Origin: Desulfococcus sp.
GTDB taxonomy: Bacteria; Desulfobacterota; Desulfobacteria; Desulfobacterales; Desulfosalsimonadaceae
Length of the DNA stretch: 8,035 bases
Direction of reading: 5' to 3'
Assembly (NCBI GenBank): GCA_024641805.1
Contig: JAHECJ010000079.1
Location: forward strand, 1-8,035
Shown here: in pieces, positions 1 through 5,173 of the stretch
Numbering within the stretch: the first letter of the stretch is position 1
How the letters are laid out: each line of letters begins with the position of its first letter
The notes under the pieces: generated by a model
What the model saw: the letters and a program-made list of their open reading frames with translations, nothing else
What the model was told of the DNA's origin: nothing
The model's database searches: none
Position numbers and translations under genes: made by a program

Positions 1-504
1 TTCGTGGTGGATGCGGACGGAACCATTGCCGGAACGTACCGAAAAATCCATCTGTTTTCATACATCGGTGAGGACAAGGCTTTCTCCGCCGGCAGCCAGG
101 CGGTTGTATGCAATACATCCTGCGGTCCGGTCGGTCTGATGATCTGTTTTGACCTTCGTTTTCCCGAACTGTGCCGTTCCCTGGTACTTCAGGGTGCCCG
201 CATTGTCGTTGTATCCGCCCAATGGCCGGAAACCCGAATCCACCACTGGAATACCCTCCTTCAGGCGCGCGCCATTGAAAACCAGATATTTATTGCCGCA
301 TCAAACCGTGTGGGACGCGATGGGAATCTGTCATTTAACGGTCATTCTCAAATCATATCACCGGACGGCAAGGTGCTTGCGTGTATTATCGACCATACGG
401 CTGAAAGAACAGCCCTAATCGACTTCAATGAAATCAATGATCACCGCAATCGATTCGACTGTTTAAAAGAACGAGTGCCGTCTGCTTATAGCTACCCGAA
501 ATAG
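1..504 (+). CDS. Carbon-nitrogen hydrolase (nitrilase superfamily, omega-amidase-like), 3' part
   Basis: This is the C-terminal 167 residues of an amidase; the start lies before the window. Seen: the catalytic lysine in YRKIHLF (visible residue 15) and the nucleophilic cysteine in MICFDLRFPE (visible residue 49). A WPETRIHHW segment follows, then LQARAIENQ and a GHSQIISPDGKVL strand, the usual C-terminal order of the family. The catalytic glutamate near the N terminus is outside the window. Family knowledge: such enzymes hydrolyse a C-N amide bond through a Glu-Lys-Cys triad. The WP-x-x-R-x-x-HW and ARAIENQ segments resemble YafV/omega-amidase proteins, which deaminate alpha-ketoglutaramate-type omega-amides; the exact substrate is inferred and not certain. 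It is followed after 46 bases by pgeF on the same strand, so it is probably the upstream member of the same operon. The frame is intact to the TAG stop. Confidence 0.9.
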   Translation, partial: FVVDADGTIAGTYRKIHLFSYIGEDKAFSAGSQAVVCNTSCGPVGLMICFDLRFPELCRSLVLQGARIVVVSAQWPETRIHHWNTLLQARAIENQIFIAASNRVGRDGNLSFNGHSQIISPDGKVLACIIDHTAERTALIDFNEINDHRNRFDCLKERVPSAYSYPK

Positions 505-550
505 AATAGGAAGAATTCAAGGTTGAACACTTAACATCCAAAATCTGACA

Positions 551-1324
551 ATGATATTAAAAAATAAAAACGCCCTTCATTTTTTTGCATTTTCCACATT
601 AGAAGCTTTTGATGAGATCTCTCACGGCGTATTTACACGCACCAACGGGTTCAGCAAAGGCGAATATAAAAGCCTGAATACAGGTCTTTCAGTGGGAGAT
701 CATCCTTCGATGGTCGAAAGGAACAGACAAGTGATTGCCCGGTGCATGGATACCCAACAGCTCGTTTTTTTAAAACAAATCCATAAAACCGGGATTTTGA
801 TCTTGAAAAAAAGCGATGACAATCGATCACCCAAGACCCATCCCTCTCCTTTTTCAGGGGATGCCATGGTAACGGATATTCCCGGCAAAACCATTGCCGT
901 TCAACTGGCAGATTGCCAGGGAGTCCTGATGTATGACCCGGTGAAAAAGGTGGCTGCAAACGTGCATTCGGGATGGCGCGGCAGCATTGCAAATATCCTC
1001 GGAAAATGTGTTGCATCCATGACCACCGAATTCGGATGCCGGCCGGAAGACATTATCGCCGGCATATCCCCGTCGCTTGGCCCTTGCTGCAGCGAATTCA
1101 TTCATTTCCGTCAGGAAATTCCGGAAGCATACTGGCGTTACAAAAACAGATCCGATCATTTTAATTTCTGGCGGATCAGTCGCCGCCAACTTTTAAACGC
1201 CGGACTTTTGACCCAACATATTGAATTACCGGATATCTGCACAAAATGTAACAGCCACCTGTTCTTTTCCTATCGAAAAAAGAATCAAACCGGACGGTTC
1301 GTTTCCGTAATCGGCTTGAAATAA
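551..1324 (+). CDS. pgeF: Peptidoglycan editing factor PgeF (YfiH/YlmD, multicopper polyphenol oxidase-like family)
   Basis: A 257-residue protein of the YfiH/DUF152 family, full length for the family. Seen: the HGVFTRTNGFSKG N-terminal motif (from residue 25), VFLKQIH with His78, LADCQGVLMYDP with Cys122, ANVHSGWRGS with His139, GISPSLGPCC (171-180) and a C-terminal FFSYRK...TGR. His78, Cys122 and His139 match the metal-binding/catalytic His-Cys-His set. Family knowledge: PgeF removes wrongly incorporated L-serine from the UDP-MurNAc peptide precursor in the cytoplasm; some homologues act on purine nucleosides, and the old laccase label is often misapplied. The usual DC-x-P is DCQG here, a small departure beside the conserved cysteine. 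The first ATG is chosen because the conserved part begins about 24 residues later and no better in-frame start was found. No clear Shine-Dalgarno sequence lies directly upstream; the purine-rich GGAAGAATTCAAGG is over 20 bases away, so translation may be weak. Confidence 0.92.
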   Translation: MILKNKNALHFFAFSTLEAFDEISHGVFTRTNGFSKGEYKSLNTGLSVGDHPSMVERNRQVIARCMDTQQLVFLKQIHKTGILILKKSDDNRSPKTHPSPFSGDAMVTDIPGKTIAVQLADCQGVLMYDPVKKVAANVHSGWRGSIANILGKCVASMTTEFGCRPEDIIAGISPSLGPCCSEFIHFRQEIPEAYWRYKNRSDHFNFWRISRRQLLNAGLLTQHIELPDICTKCNSHLFFSYRKKNQTGRFVSVIGLK

Positions 1325-1341
1325 CGAATGAAATATATTAA

Positions 1342-2169
1342 ATGGATGCTCATATGAAATCATCGGCTCCCAAGCACCAGGAAATTGCGGAAATAATCTG
1401 GATCAAACCGGAAAGCCCCTCCTATTTCCGAATCGGGCTGGCCTGTAGTCCGGCTTATTCGGATGCCCTGCCCGGCCAGTTTGTAACGCTTCACCTGCCC
1501 GGCCTCATGACACCGCTGCTGCGCCGGCCATTTTCCATCCACCGCCTGATCAAAGAAGGCCACCGGGTGATCGGCATCGAAGTTTTGTTTAAGATCGTTG
1601 GGGGATTTACCGAAAAACTGGCCCGGGCCGCTTCCGGAGACCGGGTTGATATTCTCGGTCCCATCGGCAACGGATATACGGTATCCGGAAATTTCAGAAA
1701 AATTGCGCTGGTCGGCGGTGGCATTGGGGCGGCCCCTCTGGTTTTCCTGGCGGATGCCATCACGGAAACCGGTTCAGGCTTATCCGACTCTGTTGTTTGT
1801 CTGGGCGGAAGAACGTCTGACGATATTCTATGCAAATCCGTTTTCCAGTCTTTTGACATGGGGATTTACATCACCACGGACGACGGATCGCAAGGAGAAC
1901 AGGGCCTGGTGACCCGGCCACTTGAAAAATGGATCACATCCAATCAGCCGGACATAATCTATGCCTGTGGTCCCATGCCCATGCTCAGGGCCGTGGCTGA
2001 TATCGCAAACAAAAACAATTTACCCTGCGAGATCTCCATCGAAACCATAATGGCCTGCGGGCTCGGCGCCTGCCTGGGCTGTGCGATTAATAAAAATGAA
2101 ACTACCGGGAAATACCAGCACGTCTGCATTGACGGGCCGGTGTTTGACGCTAAAAAACTTAATTTTTGA
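1342..2169 (+). CDS. pyrK: Dihydroorotate dehydrogenase B electron transfer subunit (PyrK-type, FAD and 2Fe-2S)
   Basis: A 275-residue flavin/iron-sulfur electron-transfer protein. Seen in order: a ferredoxin-reductase-type beta-barrel with the FAD-binding RRPFSIHR (61-68), the GGGIGAAP nucleotide-binding loop (125-132), YACGPMPML (208-215, NAD domain) and a C-terminal cluster with Cys239, Cys244, Cys247 and Cys262 in the C-x4-C-x2-C-xn-C order of the PyrK 2Fe-2S site, then DGPVF. Family knowledge: PyrK passes electrons from PyrD (dihydroorotate to orotate, pyrimidine synthesis) to NAD+. No pyrD lies in the window, although the two are usually adjacent, so the partner must be elsewhere or upstream. 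Start: ATG 1342 gives a 17-base gap after pgeF; ATG 1354 is an in-frame alternative that would remove four residues. Neither has a good Shine-Dalgarno sequence. Related reductase subunits share the fold, but the Cys cluster together with DGPVF favours PyrK. Confidence 0.88.
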   Translation: MDAHMKSSAPKHQEIAEIIWIKPESPSYFRIGLACSPAYSDALPGQFVTLHLPGLMTPLLRRPFSIHRLIKEGHRVIGIEVLFKIVGGFTEKLARAASGDRVDILGPIGNGYTVSGNFRKIALVGGGIGAAPLVFLADAITETGSGLSDSVVCLGGRTSDDILCKSVFQSFDMGIYITTDDGSQGEQGLVTRPLEKWITSNQPDIIYACGPMPMLRAVADIANKNNLPCEISIETIMACGLGACLGCAINKNETTGKYQHVCIDGPVFDAKKLNF

Positions 2170-2181
2170 AAATAAAGATAT

Positions 2182-3237
2182 ATGCCTGACAATATATCGG
2201 AAAAATATGAATTAACGCAGAAAGTCCGGGCATCCGGCTGAGCGGCGAAGCTGAGTCCGGGGGTCCTGGACAGAATTGTTTCCACCTTGAAGATCAAGCC
2301 GGATCCCCGGCTGCTTGTCGGATTCGAGACCGCCGATGACGCGGGGGTTTATAAAATTTCCGATGATACGGCACTGATTCAAACCCTTGATTTTTTCACG
2401 CCCATTGTCGACTCACCCTATGCGTTCGGATTGATTGCCGCCGCCAACGCATTAAGTGATGTCTATGCCATGGGGGGCAATCCGATGACGGCCATGAATA
2501 TTGTCTGCTTTCCGTCGCAGGATCTGCCGGAGTCGGTATTGCAGGAAACCCTGGCCGGTGGTCTGGAAAAAATTCATGAATCCGGAGCCACCCTGGTGGG
2601 CGGTCACAGTGTGGAAGATGCGGAATTCAAATACGGTCTTTCCGTTACCGGTGTCGTTCATCCGGACCGAATCCTGACCAACGCAAACTGCAAAAAAAAC
2701 GATCGTCTGATTTTAACCAAACCTATTGGTACGGGAATTCTGGCAACTGCTATCAAAGGGAAACTGGCCAAACAAGAATCCATCCGGAATTTGGTGACCG
2801 TGACATCCGCCTTAAATAAATATGCGGCTGAAATCATATATCGATTTAATCCGAACGCCGCCACGGATATTACCGGATTCGGCCTGGCCGGCCATCTCTA
2901 CGAGATGGCATCCGCCTCAAAAATGCAGATCACCCTGTTTTCGGAAAACGTGCCGCTGATTGAGGAAGTCCTTGACTTTGCCCGCATGGGGTTGTTTCCG
3001 GCCGGCGCGTATAACAACAAGAAATTCTTTGAAACCGGTGTCACTACCCATTCCGGCGTTGATGCGGTGGTTGCCGACCTGATGTTTGACCCCCAAACAT
3101 CCGGAGGCCTGCTCGTCTCCTTAAACAAAGCCAATGCGGCACCCTGCTTGAATGCTTTGCAGGACCAGGGCATTGACGCCCGGATCATCGGGGAAGTCAG
3201 CAGCACGGATTCATGCGGCCGGATCATGATTTGTTGA
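2182..3237 (+). CDS. selD: Selenide, water dikinase (selenophosphate synthetase), selenocysteine-containing; UGA at 2239-2241 read as Sec
   Basis: SelD makes selenophosphate from selenide and ATP, the selenium donor for Sec-tRNA and selenouridine. Read from ATG 2182, with the in-frame TGA decoded as Sec20, the protein is 351 residues, the normal SelD size. The N terminus reads RASG-U-AAKLSPGVL, matching the E. coli active-site segment with Cys17 and Lys20: Sec20 takes the cysteine position and Lys23 the lysine. Further motifs: DDAGVY (52-57), LDFFTPIVD (69-77), ANALSDVYAMGG, GGHSVEDAEFKYG (140-152), DITGFGLAGH (229-238) and DPQTSGG near the end. A start at TTG 2287 would delete the catalytic loop. 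ATG 2182 is the only ATG between the in-frame TAA at 2173-2175 and the UGA. It lies 12 bases after the pyrK stop; the Shine-Dalgarno sequence is weak (AAAG). Sec-containing SelD is known in other bacteria and archaea. Seen: frame and motifs; inferred: Sec insertion. Confidence 0.93.
2239..2282 (+). promoter_or_regulatory. Candidate bacterial SECIS element of selD (UGA plus downstream stem-loop)
   Basis: Directly after the UGA the mRNA can form a hairpin. GUCCGGG (2255-2261) pairs with CCUGGAC (2265-2271), including one G-U pair, leaving a three-base GGU loop at 2262-2264. A lower helix is possible between GAAGC (2247-2251) and GUUUC (2278-2282), separated by an internal loop. In E. coli fdhF the SelB-recognised loop also contains GGU about 19-21 bases after the UGA; here it is at 21-23. 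Known: SelB binds such loops to deliver Sec-tRNA to the ribosome. The fold was paired by eye and no energy was computed. Confidence 0.7.
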
Positions 3238-3254
3238 ATCCGGCGGTCTTTTCC
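3218..3254 (+). terminator. Weak terminator candidate overlapping the selD stop codon
   Basis: GCCGGAT (3218-3224) is the exact reverse complement of ATCCGGC (3238-3244), giving a 7-bp stem with a 13-base loop that holds the selD stop codon. It is followed by GGTCTTTTCCTT, an interrupted T-rich tail. It is at the right place to end the pgeF-pyrK-selD transcript, but the long loop and broken T run make it a weak intrinsic terminator at best. Confidence 0.3.
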
Positions 3255-3279
3255 TTAAAAACTCGTTCATTGGCTGGAC

Positions 3280-3317
3280 TTTCAAATAGCAGTTGAAATT
3301 TGGACAGGATGTCAAAT
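3280..3317 (+). repeat. Two adjacent dyads in the selD-atpZ intergenic region
   Basis: TTTCAA (3280-3285) and TTGAAA (3293-3298) are inverted copies around a 7-base spacer. Immediately after, ATTTG-g-ACA (3298-3306) is inverted against TGTCAAAT (3310-3317) around GGA, with one bulged G. Both lie upstream of the atp cluster and just before a TTGACC box. They could be a repressor or activator site or small RNA hairpins in a leader. No known operator was recognised. The rest of the 188-base gap (3238-3425) is A/T-rich with no gene. Confidence 0.3.
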
Positions 3318-3350
3318 CCCAAAGCTTAAAATTATTTTGATTTTTTTATA

Positions 3351-3379
3351 TTGACCTCCGAACTTTCATATGATAGTAA
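3351..3379 (+). promoter_or_regulatory. Weak sigma70-type promoter candidate for atpZ-atpI-atpB-atpE
   Basis: TTGACC (3351-3356, five of six bases of the -35 consensus) lies 17 bases before TAGTAA (3374-3379), which is a poor -10. A better -10-like box, TATGAT (3369-3374), is only 12 bases from TTGACC and has no good -35 at normal spacing. The stretch is A/T-rich and lies about 50-75 bases before atpZ, the only gap in the region large enough for a promoter. Position supports it more than the match does. Confidence 0.25.
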
Positions 3380-3412
3380 AATTTCCCTTTAAAGGTTATG
3401 TTCATTGCGTCC

Positions 3413-3417
3413 GGAGG
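3413..3417 (+). promoter_or_regulatory. Shine-Dalgarno of atpZ, fixes its start at 3426
   Basis: GGAGG lies 8 bases before ATG 3426. This rules out the in-frame TTG at 3405, which lies upstream of the ribosome binding site and would add seven residues unlike the family. Confidence 0.85.
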
Positions 3418-3425
3418 ACGGTTGC

Positions 3426-3647
3426 ATGAAAAATGAAACCCGACAGATGTTCAGGGAACTGGCCTATTACAGCAGCCTCGGATTTTCCGTGGCCCTGGCG
3501 ATTTTTATCGGCTTGTTTATCGGCCTCTTTTTGGACAGATGGCTGGGAACGGCGCCATGGTTTATGTTTATTTTTTTCGTCCTGGGCATTGCCGCCGCAG
3601 CAAAAAACATATTGCTGGCACTTAAAAAAAGCAAAAGCATAAAGTAA
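3426..3647 (+). CDS. atpZ: AtpZ (AtpZ/AtpI family F0F1-ATPase-associated small membrane protein)
   Basis: A 73-residue protein with two predicted membrane helices (about 15-36 and 45-63) joined by a short turn carrying the family signature LDRWLGTAPWF (36-46), and a basic C-terminal tail (KKSKSIK). Family knowledge: these proteins sit first in ATP synthase operons and are linked to Mg2+ or Ca2+ transport or to F0 assembly; they are not part of the mature core enzyme. Start ATG 3426 is chosen over TTG 3405 because of the GGAGG eight bases upstream. It is followed four bases later by atpI, so the two are likely co-translated. It begins the F0 cluster after a 188-base gap. The annotation rests on the signature, size and position. 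Confidence 0.88.
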   Translation: MKNETRQMFRELAYYSSLGFSVALAIFIGLFIGLFLDRWLGTAPWFMFIFFVLGIAAAAKNILLALKKSKSIK

Positions 3648-3651
3648 ACGA

Positions 3652-4038
3652 ATGACAATACAGCAAAGACTCCTGACATTTATTGTCCGATCCAACTGGA
3701 TACTGCTGCTTTTAGCCGCTTCCGTAGGTTATTTTACGGCATCTTCCGGCGTTACTTTAGGCATTATCGCCGGCGGACTGATTGTCACCGTTAATTTTCA
3801 TCTGTTGTATCGCACGCTGAAAAAATCCCTGACGCCACCCCATCTGGCGTCACCCAATGTCGTTCTGGTTAAATATTATATCAGGTTCGTTATCAGCGGC
3901 CTGGTTATCCTATTGCTTATTGCAGGGGGTTATGTGAATCCTCTGGGACTGTTTATCGGTTTATCGGTGGTGGTGGCAAGCATCATGCTGGCCGCGCTAT
4001 TCGAAGTTAAAAATACTATTTTCAAGGAGGCGGTATAA
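3652..4038 (+). CDS. atpI: ATP synthase subunit I (AtpI)
   Basis: A 128-residue, very hydrophobic protein with four likely membrane helices at about 16-30, 33-53, 75-95 and 97-117, and a basic loop (RTLKKSLTPP) between the second and third. Length, topology and location between atpZ and atpB match the ATP-synt_I family. Family knowledge: AtpI is a non-stoichiometric factor that helps assemble the subunit c ring in the cytoplasmic membrane, notably in sodium-type enzymes. It starts four bases after atpZ with only a weak AAAG upstream, which suggests coupling. Its end carries the GGAGG used by atpB, and the two genes are separated by one base. The sequence itself is poorly conserved in this family, so context carries part of the call. 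Confidence 0.82.
   Translation: MTIQQRLLTFIVRSNWILLLLAASVGYFTASSGVTLGIIAGGLIVTVNFHLLYRTLKKSLTPPHLASPNVVLVKYYIRFVISGLVILLLIAGGYVNPLGLFIGLSVVVASIMLAALFEVKNTIFKEAV
4026..4030 (+). promoter_or_regulatory. Shine-Dalgarno of atpB inside the atpI 3' end
   Basis: GGAGG lies 9 bases before GTG 4040. It supports the non-ATG start of atpB and translational coupling with atpI, whose TAA ends at 4038. Confidence 0.8.
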
Positions 4039-4039
4039 A

Positions 4040-4729
4040 GTGGAACATCCCTTTTTATTTTTCTCTAAGCTTTTCGGCCTGTTCGGTCTGGAACACTTTG
4101 CTAATAACAATCCGCATGTCATTTATGCCTGGGTCGTAATGGCGATACTGATTGGGCTGGGGGCATTGGCTGCCAAAGGCATCCGCATGGTTCCCTCCAA
4201 AGCACAGAATGTCTCTGAGCTCATCGTTTCCGGCATGGAAGAATTCATGGTCGATATCACCGGTGAAGAAGGCCGCTGGCTGTTCCCCCTGGCCGGCACG
4301 GTTTTCCTTTATGTCTTTATCGGAAACCTGATTGGTCTGGTGCCGGGCTTTTTTCCACCGACCGCCAACCTGAACACCACCGCCTCCATCGCTCTGGTGG
4401 TTTTTACCTTCACTCACATCATCGGTATTAAATATCATGGCGCCGCCTATATCAAACATTTCTTAGGTCCCGTCTGGTGGATGAGCCCCCTGATCTTCAT
4501 TATCGAAGTGATCGGTCATTTTGCCAGAATCCTTTCTCTTTCTTTCCGTCTGTTCGGAAACATGATGGGACATGAAATTGTTCTGGCCATCCTTTTCGGT
4601 CTTGCCGGTGCATTTTTTGCTCCCCTGCCGATCATGGCCCTGGGTATTTTTGTATCATTTGTACAGGCGTTTGTTTTCTTTTTGCTGTCGGTTATTTATT
4701 TCTCGGGCGCCATGGAACACGCCCATTAA
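4040..4729 (+). CDS. atpB: F0F1 ATP synthase subunit a
   Basis: A 229-residue polytopic membrane protein, the stator half-channel subunit that carries ions past the c ring. Seen: the family hallmark LSLSFRLFGNMMGHE, with Arg170 equivalent to the essential E. coli Arg210 and Glu179 at the Glu219 position, plus the VSFVQAFVF segment (Gln at the Gln252 position) in the last helix. An upstream block with FPLAGTVFLYVFIGNLIGLVPG (81-102) is also typical. The length is at the short end of the bacterial range, close to that of other short-form subunit a proteins. Start: GTG 4040, one base after the atpI stop, with GGAGG 9 bases upstream; no ATG fits better. It is followed by a 108-base gap and atpE. 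No sign of truncation: all core helices are present. The C terminus ends in MEHAH. Confidence 0.96.
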   Translation: MEHPFLFFSKLFGLFGLEHFANNNPHVIYAWVVMAILIGLGALAAKGIRMVPSKAQNVSELIVSGMEEFMVDITGEEGRWLFPLAGTVFLYVFIGNLIGLVPGFFPPTANLNTTASIALVVFTFTHIIGIKYHGAAYIKHFLGPVWWMSPLIFIIEVIGHFARILSLSFRLFGNMMGHEIVLAILFGLAGAFFAPLPIMALGIFVSFVQAFVFFLLSVIYFSGAMEHAH

Positions 4730-4773
4730 TTGACACAAAAGATAAATCAGTTTTACAGGCAATTTAATTGCTG
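4730..4773 (+). promoter_or_regulatory. atpB-atpE intercistronic region: consensus -35 box and small hairpin
   Basis: The 108-base spacer begins with TTGACA (4730-4735), a perfect -35 hexamer, but bases at 16-18 spacing (TTTACA, TTACAG, TACAGG) make only a poor -10. A small hairpin follows: GCAAT (4759-4763) with ATTGC (4767-4771) around a TTA loop, extendable by CA/TG with a bulged G. Either could raise atpE expression relative to atpB, as expected from the multi-copy c ring (internal promoter or processed/stable mRNA end). This is inference from position. Confidence 0.28.
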
Positions 4774-4820
4774 AAATTTTATGGGAAGATGGAAGAAGTA
4801 AATTAATTATTCATTTTTTT

Positions 4821-4827
4821 AAGGAGG
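4821..4827 (+). promoter_or_regulatory. Strong Shine-Dalgarno of atpE
   Basis: AAGGAGG ends 10 bases before ATG 4838 and follows an A/T-rich, unstructured stretch. It is the best ribosome binding site in the window, in keeping with the high copy number of subunit c. Confidence 0.85.
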
Positions 4828-4837
4828 AAGGTTAACT

Positions 4838-5107
4838 ATGGAATTTTTTGTCGCATGTGCATTCGCCGCTGGTTTTGGTATTGCAATTGCCGCTTTCGGC
4901 TGCGGTCTTGGTCAGGGCATGGGTCTGAAAGCCGCTGTTGAAGGAATTGCAAGAAACCCGGAATCTTCAGGTAAAGTTACCGTTACAATGCTGATCGGTC
5001 TTGCCATGATCGAATCTCTGTGTATTTATGCACTCGTTGTTGCGCTGATTCTTATTTATGCGCACCCCCAGGCAGCAACAATTGCCGGACTGCTCGGCGG
5101 TCACTAA
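4838..5107 (+). CDS. atpE: F0F1 ATP synthase subunit c (proteolipid)
   Basis: An 89-residue hairpin of two membrane helices; it forms the rotating c ring of F0. Seen: helix 1 with a glycine-rich GCGLGQGMG, the polar loop ARNPE (38-42, the F1-contact turn) and helix 2 with the ion-binding carboxylate Glu59 in MIESLCIY. Gln26, Glu59, Ser60 and Tyr64 align by spacing with Gln32, Glu65, Ser66 and Tyr70 of the Ilyobacter sodium ring, but the position of Thr67 is Leu61 and that of Pro28 is Cys22. Coupling to sodium or protons therefore cannot be decided here. It carries a strong ribosome binding site and is the last gene of the cluster: a hairpin terminator follows 23 bases on. Subunits b and delta and all of F1 are missing, so the ATP synthase genes are split in this genome. 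Confidence 0.96.
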   Translation: MEFFVACAFAAGFGIAIAAFGCGLGQGMGLKAAVEGIARNPESSGKVTVTMLIGLAMIESLCIYALVVALILIYAHPQAATIAGLLGGH

Positions 5108-5130
5108 TCAGAAAGACAGGTAAGTTTTAA

Positions 5131-5165
5131 AAAAAGCTGTGCCGTTTCGGCACAGCTTTTTTTTT
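5131..5165. terminator. Bidirectional intrinsic terminator between atpE and uvrA
   Basis: AAAAAGCTGTGCCG (5131-5144) pairs perfectly with CGGCACAGCTTTTT (5148-5161) around a TTT loop. A run of nine T ends at 5165 on the + strand, and the run of A at the left side gives seven T after the GC stem on the - strand. It lies 23 bases after atpE and nine bases beyond the uvrA stop, so it can end both convergent transcripts. Confidence 0.95.
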
Positions 5166-5173
5166 GCTTCAAA

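Noticed and set aside
1491..1859. 122-codon open frame on the - strand opposite pyrK
   Set aside because: It overlaps the FAD- and NAD-binding core of pyrK on the other strand; the sequence is Pro/Arg/Ser-rich as expected from an antisense shadow.
2239..2241. TGA in selD as a nonsense mutation or frameshift making a pseudogene
   Set aside because: The frame is the same on both sides, the stop falls exactly at the catalytic Cys/Sec position, the downstream reading frame is intact and a SECIS-like hairpin follows.
2287..3237. selD starting at TTG 2287
   Set aside because: This start lacks a ribosome binding site and removes the active-site loop with Sec20 and Lys23.
3405..3425. TTG 3405 as the start of atpZ
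   Set aside because: The GGAGG at 3413-3417 is correctly spaced for ATG 3426 and lies downstream of the TTG.
3402..3695. 97-codon open frame on the - strand opposite atpZ
   Set aside because: It lies across the atpZ-atpI junction, where the + strand has clear family signatures and a ribosome binding site.
4055..4459. 134-codon open frame on the - strand opposite atpB
   Set aside because: It is antisense to conserved subunit a codons, has low-complexity charged sequence and no family resemblance.
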